DNA of 64,000 nucleotides from Hydrogenophilales bacterium (GCA_016195805.1 JACPYT010000016.1:1-64000), one strand, 5' to 3'; positions 26,507 through 35,734 are shown, counted from the first letter of the stretch. Numbers and translations: made by a program. Notes: generated from the letters alone by a model not told the origin.

Positions 26507-27689
26507 CTTGCTCTCCAAGAGAAAGCTTCCCCAGTGGCGGAGATACCCGGTAGATTTCTCGTCTAAGCATCCGTTCGAACAGCCGATCCTGATCCCCCCG
26601 GTTCCTGGATTCGACAAAAAGCAAACCAATTCGACTGAATGGGCTGGGTCGGATCAAGTCGCCCGCGATTGCCAAGGGCACCCATTTGACAATCTGCATT
26701 GGGCTCCTGAACTCGACGGATTCCATATGCTGTTCGTATGGCAGGGAAACCGTGTGACGGGTGATCCAGTTGTGCTGGAGCGCCTTCGGCGGCTCGATCA
26801 TGGTTTGGCCGATGAAAGGCCGCGCATACGCCTCACAGTACGGGAATCCGGTCGACAGTTCGATCAACTGGCTGTACAGGTCGCCCGGACAGCGCCGTGT
26901 GACTTCCACGAACCAGAACCGATCGCCCTCGACGAGAAACTGCGTATGGAGCAGTCCATCCTGCAAGGCCAGTCGCCCGGCCAGTTTGATGATTTCACCG
27001 CGTATGGCCTCGAGCATATCCGTGGAAAACGCGTAATCGACCCGACTGATATCGACGACAAAAGGATTTGCCGTCCCGTGCTCTTCCACGATGAAATCGG
27101 CAACGATAACGTTGTTCGCGACGAATGCGGAGTGACTGTAAAGGCGCCCGGATATGTACTCCTCGATAATGCAGGTGTTCGATCTTGAAAATGACTCGGC
27201 AGCCGCAATCGCAGCGTCAAGCGCCTTGCGGTCACTTCCACGGACAACTGTTGTCCCTCGACCGCTGAATGCGTCAACCGGCTTGACGATGACTTGCCCG
27301 TCCGTTCCCCCCCGGTCTGCTGGAAACACCTTTGGCACTGGAATTCCGGCATCGGCGGCGAACCGCCTGAACCTTTCTTTGTTGTTGATGACTTCGGTGG
27401 CCTCTACTGTGTCAATCCCATAATAGGGGCGACGCTGATTGATCTCGGCACAGGCCAGATAGGACCGATCATTGCATCCTGGAACCAGGTAATGGATCCC
27501 GAGACGGTCAACCAGCTCCGTCAAGGCATCGACATTCGAATAGTCAAGATTGACGTAGTTCTTTGCGGTGCGCGCGAGATAGTCATTCGGGTTTCCACCG
27601 ACGACAAACACTTCGTTCCCTGTGCCGATCAGATATCGATAGATCGGCGATGCCGAAACATTCGTGTCGACAAGAAGTATTTTTTTCAT
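26493..27689 (-). CDS. ATP-grasp domain carboxylate-amine ligase family protein
   Basis: ATP-grasp enzymes join a carboxylate to an amine through an acyl phosphate. The 398-residue protein starts with a pre-ATP-grasp Rossmann-like domain (KKILLVDTNVSASPIYRYL). An ATP-grasp fold follows (about 105-300) with QVIVKPVDAFSGRGTTVV, CIIEEYISG and the metal-binding WFVEVTRRCPGD. It overlaps the aminotransferase by four bases. In this setting it may attach an amino acid or amide to an amino sugar, a modification known from other bacterial surface glycans; the actual substrate is not shown by the sequence. Confidence 0.82.
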   Translation of the reverse strand: MKKILLVDTNVSASPIYRYLIGTGNEVFVVGGNPNDYLARTAKNYVNLDYSNVDALTELVDRLGIHYLVPGCNDRSYLACAEINQRRPYYGIDTVEATEVINNKERFRRFAADAGIPVPKVFPADRGGTDGQVIVKPVDAFSGRGTTVVRGSDRKALDAAIAAAESFSRSNTCIIEEYISGRLYSHSAFVANNVIVADFIVEEHGTANPFVVDISRVDYAFSTDMLEAIRGEIIKLAGRLALQDGLLHTQFLVEGDRFWFVEVTRRCPGDLYSQLIELSTGFPYCEAYARPFIGQTMIEPPKALQHNWITRHTVSLPYEQHMESVEFRSPMQIVKWVPLAIAGDLIRPSPFSRIGLLFVESRNRGDQDRLFERMLRREIYRVSPPLGKLSLGEQDDAR

Positions 27690-28873
27690 CGTGACGGCGC
27701 GATCGCGGTTGACTCTGATGGGTGGACGCAGGGCATGCCGTCAACGTGCGGCCTGCGACAGCCCGCGATCAACCCAATAACAAAATCGATCTGTTCATTG
27801 GCCAGCCCCGGGTAAATGGGCAGGCAGATCACCTGTGCTGATGCTTTTTTCGCGACTGGCAAATTGGAATGAGCAGCCGACGGCATCCCGCGATACATCG
27901 GAAAATCACTGATCAACGGATAGAAGTAGCGCCGTGCATAAACGCTGTTGTCACGCAGTATCTGATAGAGCGCATCCCGGCTGAGCGGAAAGTCTGGGCG
28001 CACCATGATCGGGAAATAGGAGTAGTTCGTCACCTCCTCACTCACCATACCCAGGCAATGGATGCCGTCGACGCCAGCCAAGCCGGCACGGTAGCGGGCA
28101 TCTATTGCCCGCCGCTGCAGCAGCGCCGCGTCGATTCCCTTGAGTTGCAGCATGCCGAAGGCTGCATTGATTTCGCTCATCTTGCCATTGATGCCGGACG
28201 CTACGACAGTGACTTCGTCGACAAAACCGAAATTTTTCAGGTGATCGATGTGGCGCTTGGTCTTGGCGTCCTGGCAGACGATGGCGCCGCCCTCGAAGGT
28301 GTTGAACACCTTGGTCGCGTGGAAACTCAGCACCGACAGATCGCCATGGTTGAGCACGCTTTCGCCCTGAAATTGAACACCAAAGGCATGGGCAGAATCG
28401 TAGATCACCTTCAATCGATAGTTGTCGGCGATTTCCTGGATGCGCACCACATCACAGGGATGGCCATAGCAATGGACGGGCATGATAGCGGTGGTCTGCG
28501 GCGTGATGGCTGCCTCGATTTTGTCGGGGTCGAGGTTGAGCGTATTCGGGTCGACATCAACGAATACCGGCTTGATGCCATTCCACAGAAGAGAATGAGC
28601 CGTGGCCACGAAAGAGTAGGGGGTAGTGATGACTTCGCCCGTGACACGCAATGCCTGGAGAGCGGTCACAAGCGCGAGTGTGCCGTTGGCGAACAGCGAA
28701 ATGTGCTTGACACCCAGATAATCGCAAAGCGCACGCTCAAATTGCTCGTGAAACGGACCATTATTGGTCAACCATTTGCTCTCCCAGATCTGCTCCAGAT
28801 AGGGAATGAACTCTTCCAATGGCGGCAACAATGGCCGTGTCACGTGAACGGGCGATGTCTTCCTGGAAGTCAT
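27686..28873 (-). CDS. DegT/DnrJ/EryC1/StrS family sugar aminotransferase
   Basis: PLP-dependent transaminase that converts a keto-sugar nucleotide to an amino sugar. The 395-residue protein shows the family order: LFANGTLALVTALQAL, the PLP contact PVHCYGHPCDV, then YDSAHAFG. The Schiff-base Lys sits in SFHATKVFNTFEGG near residue 188, and NGKMSEINAAFG follows. No keto-sugar-forming 4,6-dehydratase is in the window, so the substrate must come from elsewhere. It overlaps the GT41 gene by four bases (ATGA). Confidence 0.9.
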   Translation of the reverse strand: MTSRKTSPVHVTRPLLPPLEEFIPYLEQIWESKWLTNNGPFHEQFERALCDYLGVKHISLFANGTLALVTALQALRVTGEVITTPYSFVATAHSLLWNGIKPVFVDVDPNTLNLDPDKIEAAITPQTTAIMPVHCYGHPCDVVRIQEIADNYRLKVIYDSAHAFGVQFQGESVLNHGDLSVLSFHATKVFNTFEGGAIVCQDAKTKRHIDHLKNFGFVDEVTVVASGINGKMSEINAAFGMLQLKGIDAALLQRRAIDARYRAGLAGVDGIHCLGMVSEEVTNYSYFPIMVRPDFPLSRDALYQILRDNSVYARRYFYPLISDFPMYRGMPSAAHSNLPVAKKASAQVICLPIYPGLANEQIDFVIGLIAGCRRPHVDGMPCVHPSESTAIAPSR

Positions 28874-31800
28874 TTGTCTGCATCCTCTGTCGCGCTGGTT
28901 ACATCGTGCAAATGCACTTCGAACGACTCGGCCGGCATGCCCTCACACCAACGACGCCACATGGTTCGCAGTGCGCGCTCCAACCCGGCGGCAATGATTT
29001 CCGGCTTGCGTAATGGGGACTGGCTCAAATGGTCGCGAAGGCTGCTGCGCAATTTGTCGAGTGCGACAAGGTTCTCCGACCAATACACTCCCCGTGCCAC
29101 AAAGTATTCGGCATCCTCAACACCAAAATCCGGCAAGCCGGCCTGGGATAGTATCGCCACGCCCACTCTGCCCGGCGTGCCCGCACCAGCCAATGTCAAT
29201 GTCGGTACCCCCATCCACAGCGCGTGGTGGGTCGTGGTGCCACCGTTGTAGGGAAAGGTGTCGAGACAGATATCAACCTGGTGATGCAGGCGCAGGTAGT
29301 TTTCCATGTTGCTGCGCGGGTGGAAATCCAGGCGCTCCCGTGCCACCCCCTCATTTTCAAACCATTCAACCAGTGCATCTGGTTTGCCATCCGTTGGCAT
29401 GGCTCCCAGCAGCATGCGTGAATCGGGCAGCGCGCGCAGCAGTTTCGACCAAAGTGCAATGACTTCACGGCTCAATTTGTTAGGCCGGTTGAAGCTGCCG
29501 AAGGTCATATAGCCGTTGCTCAGCGCAGGCAAAGCGTTGACTACTGGCGCGAGCTCGTAAGGCAAGAATGGCACATTGGCTGGCAGACGGGCTATTTTCT
29601 CAGTGAACTGGTCGTCAAATTGACCAGGTGGCAACAGGAAACGGTCAGCCAGGTAGTAATCCACTGCATGAAGTCCGGTCGTGCCGGGGTAGCCAATCCA
29701 GCTTGCCTGGATTGGCGCAGGTTTACGGGCAAAGGTCAACAGGCGATTTTTGGCAGTGTGGCCTGAGAGATCGATCAGGATGTCGATCCCGTCAGCGCTG
29801 ATTTTTTCCGCCAACGCGGCATCCGACAGGCCAACAATCGGGTGCCAGTGTGCGAAGTGACCCCGCAAGCGTTGTGTGACATTGTCAATAACTAAGTTGT
29901 TGTAGTAGGCGTGCAGTGACAATTGCGGATAGCCAGCCAGTTGAGTCAGTACCGGCTCGATGAAGTTCGCAACAGCATGGTTGTAGAAGTCACCCGAGAC
30001 AAAACCAATTCGTAAACAGCGTTCAGGATCTTTTGAATGGGTATGTCGTGGCCAATGAGCACGCAGGGGGGCTTCAAATTGTTCGCCGAATCGGCAGTGT
30101 TCGAGAAATAATAATTTTGCATCCGTTTTTTCGTTTAGGGCAAGGTAGTAAAGCAGGTTGCTATAGCTATTGGCCATGTCAGGGGCAAGGTCCAATGCTC
30201 GTCTAAAGCTGACTCCGGCTTCATCGGGGCGGCACAGACTCAAGAGGGTGTTAGCCAGGTTGCAATGTGCCGTAATGCTGTCCGGCATGATCTGTAGCAC
30301 CCGCTGATAGCTGATTTCGGCGTCCTCAAAATGGCCTACATGACTGAAGATCCGGCCCAGTTGGAAGTGCGCGGTAGCATCTTCCGGGTTGATCTTTAAC
30401 AAGCGTTGATAGCACGCTTCGGCCTCATTCAGGAGATCCTGCTCATGAAGGAGCTTGCCTAGGTTCTCGAGAGCTTTGATGTTGTATGGCTCGATCTCCA
30501 GGGCCCTGCGATAGCAGGCCTCGGCCAGTCCCAACTGATCCTGCTCCTGGAAAATTGACCCCAGGTTGTTATGTGCGTTCGCGTACTCCGGCCTGATTTC
30601 CAGCGCTCGCAGATAGCTGATCCTGGCTTGTTCGATTTGGCCCAGTTTCTGCAGGACGACCCCCAGGCTGCTGTGCGCCTCTACATAATCCGGCTTGATC
30701 TCCAGCGCACGTCTATAACTGGCCTCTGCGTCCTCCATTCGGCCAAGTTCCTGGAAGACGTTGCCCAGGTTGCCGAGTACCTCGGTAAAACTGGGATTGA
30801 TCTCCAGTGCTCGCCGGTAGCTGGCTTCTGCTTCATCCAGTCGACCAAGCGTCTGCAAGGTATTGCCAAGATTGCTGTGCGCCGCAGCGTTATGCGGTTG
30901 AAGTTGTAATGCTTGCCGGCAACTGGCTTCGGCTGCATCGAGTCTGCCCAGATCCTTGAGCGTTGCGCCCAGATTGTTGTGCGCCTCGGCGTAATCCGGC
31001 TTGATCCGTACCGCTTTCCGCAAGTTTTTCTCGGCTTCTTCCGGATGGCCCAGGTTACGTAAGGTAACGCCCAGATTGCAGAGTGCATCGGCATAATGCG
31101 GGTTGATCCGCAGCGCTCGCCGGTAGCTGGATTCCGCCTCTTGCGGCCGGCCCAGTCCCTGCAGGGTAACACCCAGGTTGTAATGGGCCTCGACGTCGTT
31201 CGGAGAAAGCGCTGCCGCTTTTTTCATGGGTTCCAGCGCATCCGCGCAGCTGCCCAATTGCATGTAAACCACACCCAGGGTCTTCCAGCCGAACTCGTTC
31301 TGAGGAAATTGCTCCGTCATCGTTCGAGCGAGGGCGACGGCTTCTGCATGGCGCCCTTCGCGGAACGCGGCCAGCAGCGTGTCCAATTCCCTGGGGCTGG
31401 GTTGCTTTTTCTTGTGTGAAGCCGATTTTCTGGCGGATGCAACGGGCATTGCCTCCCTGGGGGGGCGCCGGTGCCCGGTAGTTGATGGTTCCGGGGGCTG
31501 AGCACTGTCGAGCCGTGCCGCCAATGCGTCTACTTCATCACCTTGCAATCCCTGCCGCCGGGCAAGGGCTAGCACCTGTCGCGCATCCTCCTGCTGGCCG
31601 GCCTGGGACAATGCGTCGATGTAGCCGAGCCAGAATTGGCCGCGCGTTGGGTCGGCATCCAGCGCCGCATTGAAATAGGGAAGCGCGGCGGCGAAATGAT
31701 TCGTCTGTACGGCCAATATGCCCAGGTGGTAGTTCGCCTCGGGATGATTCGGCTGGGCTTGCAGGAGGGCCAGGTAACGCCTGGCGGCGTCTTCCAGCTG

Positions 31801-31887
31801 CCCGGCCTGATGTAGAGCGACCGCCTGCCCGAGGGCCTGCTCGATCGTTTGCGCTTCGGGTTGCTGGAGGAAGGCGCTTGTAGCCAT
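28870..31887 (-). CDS. TPR-repeat GT41 glycosyltransferase (SPINDLY/OGT-like)
   Basis: Very large (1005-residue) protein with many 34-residue TPR units over roughly residues 20-580. The central block has consecutive consensus repeats ending YRRALEI(N/K)P. A GT41 catalytic region begins near residue 623. The GT41 hallmarks are all present: GFVSGDFYNHAV, IDLSGHTAKNRL, GSFNRPNKLS (nucleotide-sugar Lys) and DTFPYNGGTTTHHALWMG. GT41 enzymes transfer a sugar to Ser or Thr of proteins bound along the TPR superhelix. As first gene of an operon beside flagellin, it is the likely flagellin or surface-protein O-glycosyltransferase (inference). The ATG at 31887 (MATSAFLQQ) is chosen; an open frame upstream overlaps the promoter element. 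Confidence 0.93.
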   Translation of the reverse strand: MATSAFLQQPEAQTIEQALGQAVALHQAGQLEDAARRYLALLQAQPNHPEANYHLGILAVQTNHFAAALPYFNAALDADPTRGQFWLGYIDALSQAGQQEDARQVLALARRQGLQGDEVDALAARLDSAQPPEPSTTGHRRPPREAMPVASARKSASHKKKQPSPRELDTLLAAFREGRHAEAVALARTMTEQFPQNEFGWKTLGVVYMQLGSCADALEPMKKAAALSPNDVEAHYNLGVTLQGLGRPQEAESSYRRALRINPHYADALCNLGVTLRNLGHPEEAEKNLRKAVRIKPDYAEAHNNLGATLKDLGRLDAAEASCRQALQLQPHNAAAHSNLGNTLQTLGRLDEAEASYRRALEINPSFTEVLGNLGNVFQELGRMEDAEASYRRALEIKPDYVEAHSSLGVVLQKLGQIEQARISYLRALEIRPEYANAHNNLGSIFQEQDQLGLAEACYRRALEIEPYNIKALENLGKLLHEQDLLNEAEACYQRLLKINPEDATAHFQLGRIFSHVGHFEDAEISYQRVLQIMPDSITAHCNLANTLLSLCRPDEAGVSFRRALDLAPDMANSYSNLLYYLALNEKTDAKLLFLEHCRFGEQFEAPLRAHWPRHTHSKDPERCLRIGFVSGDFYNHAVANFIEPVLTQLAGYPQLSLHAYYNNLVIDNVTQRLRGHFAHWHPIVGLSDAALAEKISADGIDILIDLSGHTAKNRLLTFARKPAPIQASWIGYPGTTGLHAVDYYLADRFLLPPGQFDDQFTEKIARLPANVPFLPYELAPVVNALPALSNGYMTFGSFNRPNKLSREVIALWSKLLRALPDSRMLLGAMPTDGKPDALVEWFENEGVARERLDFHPRSNMENYLRLHHQVDICLDTFPYNGGTTTHHALWMGVPTLTLAGAGTPGRVGVAILSQAGLPDFGVEDAEYFVARGVYWSENLVALDKLRSSLRDHLSQSPLRKPEIIAAGLERALRTMWRRWCEGMPAESFEVHLHDVTSATEDADK

Positions 31888-31930
31888 GAGTGATGATTTG
31901 CCCTGATCGGGACGATGACCCTTTACCATT

Positions 31931-31985
31931 CCTCGCATGGTAGGCGCCGCCGGTGCAGGCCGAAGGATGAATTAGGGCGGGAAAA
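31931..31985 (-). promoter_or_regulatory. Conserved upstream element, copy B (before the GT41 operon)
   Basis: 41 of 55 bases match 24036-24090 without gaps. On the minus strand it reads CCCTAAT, then CCTTCGGC, 16 bases, TACCAT, ending 43 bases before the GT41 start. Spacing between TTCGGC and TACCAT equals that of copy A, consistent with a common promoter type controlled by one regulator. Confidence 0.6.
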
Positions 31986-32002
31986 CCCCGGCAATTCCGG
32001 GG
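31982..32002 (-). terminator. Rho-independent terminator of the NarL-type regulator gene
   Basis: On the minus strand CCCCGG (32002-31997), a five-base loop and CCGGGG (31991-31986) are followed directly by TTTT (31985-31982). It lies 57 bases after the regulator stop and just upstream of the GT41 operon promoter element, insulating the two units. Confidence 0.75.
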
Positions 32003-32058
32003 ATGGGGGCGGCTGCCGGATTCCTGCGGGGAAAATGCCGGCGCTCTCGAGCGGCCGA

Positions 32059-32706
32059 TCAGTCCAGCAGGCCGTGCTTGATGGCGTAATGCGTCAGCTC
32101 GGCGTTGTTTTTCAACTGCATTTTCTGCAGCAGGCGGGCTCGGTACATGCTGATGGTCTTGACCGACAGGGCGAGCTTGTCGGCGATGGCGGTGACGGTG
32201 AGTCCCGAGGCGATCATGCACAGGGTCTGGTATTCGCGGTTGGACAGGATCTCGTGCGGCAGGCCGGCGCGTTCGCCGCTGATCTGGCTGGCGAGTTCCT
32301 GGGCGACTTCGGCGCTGATGTATTTCTTGCCCGAGGCGACCAGGCGGATGGCGTCGACCAGCTGGTCCGGCGCACTCTGCTTGTTGAGATAGCCCGCCGC
32401 ACCGGATTTCAGCGCCCGCACCGCGTACTGGGTTTCCCGGTACATGGAGAGCATCAGCACCTTGATGCCGGGGTGTTCCTTTTTCATGAGCTCCAGCGTT
32501 TCCAGGCCGCTGCGGTCGGGCATGGAAATGTCCATCAGCACCAGGTCCCACGGTTCCAGCCGGGCCATCTGCAGGGCGCGGCTGGAACAGTCGGCCTCGC
32601 CGGCCACCACGATGTCCTCGACGTCGGCCAGGATCAGCTTGAGTCCCTCGCGGACGATGGCATGGTCGTCGACGATGAGGATGCGATAGGGTTTTGCTGC
32701 CGCCAC
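32059..32706 (-). CDS. NarL/FixJ-type LuxR-family response regulator
   Basis: DNA-binding two-component regulator of 215 residues. The receiver domain (about 5-125) has DD at 13-14, phospho-acceptor D59 and Lys in YLNKQS. The LuxR helix-turn-helix (about 148-210) has LSNREYQTLCMIASG and TVTAIADKLALSVKTISMYR. It lies 36 bases after its sensor kinase and is transcribed with it. The target is unknown. The adjacent GT41 operon is a natural candidate because its upstream element starts just past this gene's terminator. Confidence 0.92.
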   Translation of the reverse strand: MAAAKPYRILIVDDHAIVREGLKLILADVEDIVVAGEADCSSRALQMARLEPWDLVLMDISMPDRSGLETLELMKKEHPGIKVLMLSMYRETQYAVRALKSGAAGYLNKQSAPDQLVDAIRLVASGKKYISAEVAQELASQISGERAGLPHEILSNREYQTLCMIASGLTVTAIADKLALSVKTISMYRARLLQKMQLKNNAELTHYAIKHGLLD

Positions 32707-32742
32707 GAAAGTTCTCTGCTTATATTTTCGCTGATTATGCCG

Positions 32743-34209
32743 TCATTTCGCCGTATCGGGCACGGCGGCGGACAGCGGGATGCGCAGGCTGACCTGGGTC
32801 CCCTGCCGTTTGGCGGGTTGCACGGTGAGTTCGCCGCCCAGCGCGGCCGCGCGTTCGGTCATGCCGAGAATGCCGAAGCTGGGCCTGGCGCCGCGCACGG
32901 GCTGGAAGCCGCGACCGTTGTCGGTGAGCGTGATCCGCAGGCTGTCCGGTTCCCGCACCAGTTTGAGTCTCACCCGCGTGGCACGGGCGTGCTTGGCGAC
33001 ATTGGTCAGCGCCTCCTGCACGATGCGGAACGCGGCGATCGCGGCATCGGGCTCGAGCGGGATGGGCTCGTCGGGCGCACTGATCTTGTAGGCGATATCG
33101 GTGTTGCGGCCGAAGCGCTGCAGTTGCCAGGTGAGGGCGGGAACGATGCCGAAATCCAGTGCCGCCGGCCGCAGGTTGGAGGCGATGCGGTGCGCCGCCT
33201 CGAAGGTCTGGTCGACCACATTGTCCAGATAAGCGGTACGCTCGAGCAGCAGCGACTGTTCGGGCGGCAGATGCCGCATCAGCCACGACAGCCCGATCTT
33301 GATGGTGGTGAGGTTGCCGCCGAGGTCGTCATGCACTTCGCGGGCAAGGTACAGGCGCTCCTGTTCCTTGACCGCCTCGACGTGCGTGGCCAGCGCGCTC
33401 AGCTGGGCCCGGGAATGCAGGAGTTCGGCCTCGGCCTGCTTGCTGTGCGTCATGTTCAGCATGATGCCGTCCCAGATCGTGCCGTCCGCGGTTTTGCGCT
33501 GGCTGACGCGAATCGCGACCCATTTCACGTCCTTCCAGGCCTTCATCCAGATGCGGCCTACCCAGTTGAAGCTCATATGGCCACCGACGGCGTCAGCCAA
33601 GCGGGCCAGGTAATCGGGGCGGTCATCATCCACGATCAGCTTGAAGAAACGCTCGGGATTTCCACGCAGGGCGGACGCCTTGATGCCGAGCAGCTGGGCG
33701 GACTGTTCGCTCACGTAGCGAAGCGTGGGGAGCGTATCGTGCTTGCGCTGGATCTGGAAGGCCATGCCCGGAATATGCGCCACGATCGCGTGCATGTCCG
33801 AAACCGAATGCGCCAGGGCCTGCCGCGTGGTCTCGCGCTGGCTGACGTCGTTGGCAATCCAGATGAAAACCGGTTTTTCGTGGTCGGCCGAGTAGAGCAT
33901 CCGGGCCTCGACCGGATAACGGGTGCCGTCGCGGCGGCAACAGTGCACGCTGAGGGCGGTGCGGCGTTTCTTGCCGTTTCTCAGTAGGGTGAGCAGGGTA
34001 TTGAAAGCCTGCCTGTCCTCGGGGGCCAGAAAATCCAGCGGCGTCAGTTTCTGCAAGGCCCCGGGCCGGTAGTGCAGATTCTTCGCCGCCGCCGGATTGA
34101 CCTGCACGATCTGCAGGGTGTCAGTGTCGAAAACCACCACCTCGGTTGCCGATTCCTGCAGGACGGCCTTGAGCAGGGCCCCTTCGTAGGCCGCTCTGGA
34201 TGAAGCCAT
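32743..34209 (-). CDS. PAS-domain sensor histidine kinase (NarX/DegS type)
   Basis: Soluble 488-residue sensor kinase without membrane segments. Two PAS domains occupy about 15-125 (VFDTDTLQIVQVNPAAAKNL) and 145-260, each followed by PAC-like sequence. A HisKA_3 dimerisation domain carries phospho-acceptor H293 in REVHDDLGGNL. The HATPase domain has an N-box near NVAKHARATRVRL and LTDNGRGFQPV. The ATG at 34209 is chosen for a GGGGAGA site five bases upstream. The partner is the regulator immediately downstream. PAS domains suggest a cytoplasmic redox or small-molecule cue; no haem motif is obvious. Confidence 0.92.
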   Translation of the reverse strand: MASSRAAYEGALLKAVLQESATEVVVFDTDTLQIVQVNPAAAKNLHYRPGALQKLTPLDFLAPEDRQAFNTLLTLLRNGKKRRTALSVHCCRRDGTRYPVEARMLYSADHEKPVFIWIANDVSQRETTRQALAHSVSDMHAIVAHIPGMAFQIQRKHDTLPTLRYVSEQSAQLLGIKASALRGNPERFFKLIVDDDRPDYLARLADAVGGHMSFNWVGRIWMKAWKDVKWVAIRVSQRKTADGTIWDGIMLNMTHSKQAEAELLHSRAQLSALATHVEAVKEQERLYLAREVHDDLGGNLTTIKIGLSWLMRHLPPEQSLLLERTAYLDNVVDQTFEAAHRIASNLRPAALDFGIVPALTWQLQRFGRNTDIAYKISAPDEPIPLEPDAAIAAFRIVQEALTNVAKHARATRVRLKLVREPDSLRITLTDNGRGFQPVRGARPSFGILGMTERAAALGGELTVQPAKRQGTQVSLRIPLSAAVPDTAK

Positions 34210-34296
34210 AGGTCTCCCCAATGTTGGAACGATGGCGATCTCGGTCGCCTTGAGGACCCTATTATCGGCGCAAACGCGCATCCGGCCAGCCGTCAC

Positions 34297-34326
34297 TTGA
34301 AATCGGACAAATTTCCCCGATTTACT
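34297..34326 (+). promoter_or_regulatory. Possible promoter and inverted repeat before the Amr operon
   Basis: TTGAAA (34297-34302) and TTTACT (34321-34326) are 18 bases apart and resemble sigma-70 boxes. They overlap an inverted repeat, AAATCGG (34300-34306) and CCGATTT (34317-34323), that could be a repressor site. Confidence 0.4.
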
Positions 34327-34351
34327 AGACTGATCGATGAGGGAATACCGT

Positions 34352-35734
34352 ATGTCCACCACACGCCCCGCTGCCGTTGCAGGGTTGTTCTACCCGGACA
34401 ACCCGACCGAGCTCAAGCGTACCGTTATCGACCTGCTGGCCGCCGTCAGGGGAGAGGCTTCGCTGCATGCGCCGAAGGCGCTGATCGTTCCGCATGCCGG
34501 CTATATCTATTCCGGTGCCGTTGCCGCCAGTGCCTATGCGCGACTGGGCGGGCTGCGCGGCCGCATCCGCCGGGTGGTACTGCTCGGCCCCACGCATCGC
34601 GTCCCGGTGCGGGGGCTGGCGCTGCCCGAGGCGGAGCGTTTTGCCACCCCGCTCGGCGACGTCCAGCTGGATCGTGCGGGTATGCAGGCCATTGCCCGTC
34701 TGCCGCAGGTGGTTCGCAGCGCGGCGGCGCATCAGATGGAGCATTCGCTGGAAGTGCAGCTGCCCTTCCTGCAGCAGGTGCTGGGCGATTTCCAGCTGCT
34801 GCCGCTGGCGGTGGGCGACGCCACCGCTGCCGAGGTGGCCGAGGTGCTGGAGACCGTGTGGGGCGGCGGCGAGACGCTGATCGTGATCAGTTCCGACCTG
34901 TCGCACTTCCTGCCGGACGCGCTCGCCCGCCAGGTCGACGGCGCCACCGTGGACGCCATCCTGGCGCTGGATTCGCACCTCAATCACGAACAGGCCTGCG
35001 GCGCCACGCCGGTCAACGGCCTGCTGCTGGCGGCGCGCAGGCATGGCCTGCACCCGGTCGCGCTGGACGTGCGCAACTCCAGCGACACCACCGGCGATCC
35101 CGAGCGGGTGGTCGGCTATGCCGCCTTTGCCTTTCAGGCCGAGGCAGGTCCTGAGCGGAACCGGAAAGTCGAGGCCGAAGAGGCCGATACAGAGAAAGGC
35201 ACATCCCTGCTGAAGCTGGCGCGCGCCGAGATCGCCAGACAGTTCTGGGAGGACATGGCGGAGCCGCCGGTCAGGTCCTGGATGGCCGAGCCCGGGGCCA
35301 GTTTCGTCACGCTCATCCGGCAGGGCGATTTGCGCGGCTGTATCGGCAGCCTGGAGGCGCATCGCCCGCTGGGGCTGGATGTGCGCAAGAACGCCGTGGC
35401 GGCGGCATTTCGCGACCCCCGCTTCATGCCGCTCGCCCGCAAGGAGTTCGAAGACGTACGGGTCGAGGTATCGGTGCTGTCGCCCCATGAACCGCTGGTG
35501 GTCGGCAGCGAAAAGGACGCGCTGGACGCCTTGCGGCCCGGCATCGACGGCGTGGTGTTCGAATACGGGCATTTCAGGAGCACCTTCCTGCCGCAGGTGT
35601 GGGAGCAGCTGCCCGATCCGGCCGAGTTTCTCGCCCATCTCAAGCGCAAGGCCGGGCTGCCGATGGATTTCTGGGCGGACGCGGTGCGCCTGTCACGCTA
35701 CACGGTCGATAAATGGAGGGAGGCGGTCGCATGA
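34352..35734 (+). CDS. AmmeMemoRadiSam system fusion protein AmrB-AmrA (MEMO1-AMMECR1)
   Basis: Single 460-residue polypeptide joining two proteins that are separate in many genomes. Residues 1-262 are a MEMO1/AmrB domain keeping the metal ligands expected from MEMO1: H48 (PHAGYIYSG), H82 (GPTHR) and C216 (EQACGATP), plus H131 (MEHSLEVQLPF). After a charged linker (about 265-285), residues 285-460 are an AMMECR1/AmrA domain with the hallmark LRGCIGSLE near 327. The ATG at 34352 has a GAGGGA site; an ATG at 34337 is less favoured. The stop overlaps the radical SAM gene start. The biochemical role of this system is not established; the metal site suggests oxidative or redox chemistry. Confidence 0.93.
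   Translation: MSTTRPAAVAGLFYPDNPTELKRTVIDLLAAVRGEASLHAPKALIVPHAGYIYSGAVAASAYARLGGLRGRIRRVVLLGPTHRVPVRGLALPEAERFATPLGDVQLDRAGMQAIARLPQVVRSAAAHQMEHSLEVQLPFLQQVLGDFQLLPLAVGDATAAEVAEVLETVWGGGETLIVISSDLSHFLPDALARQVDGATVDAILALDSHLNHEQACGATPVNGLLLAARRHGLHPVALDVRNSSDTTGDPERVVGYAAFAFQAEAGPERNRKVEAEEADTEKGTSLLKLARAEIARQFWEDMAEPPVRSWMAEPGASFVTLIRQGDLRGCIGSLEAHRPLGLDVRKNAVAAAFRDPRFMPLARKEFEDVRVEVSVLSPHEPLVVGSEKDALDALRPGIDGVVFEYGHFRSTFLPQVWEQLPDPAEFLAHLKRKAGLPMDFWADAVRLSRYTVDKWREAVA

Noticed and set aside
34265-34272. GCCGATAA-like match on the minus strand upstream of the PAS kinase
   Set aside because: There is no TAAAGTTT-like box 19 bases upstream; taken as chance.
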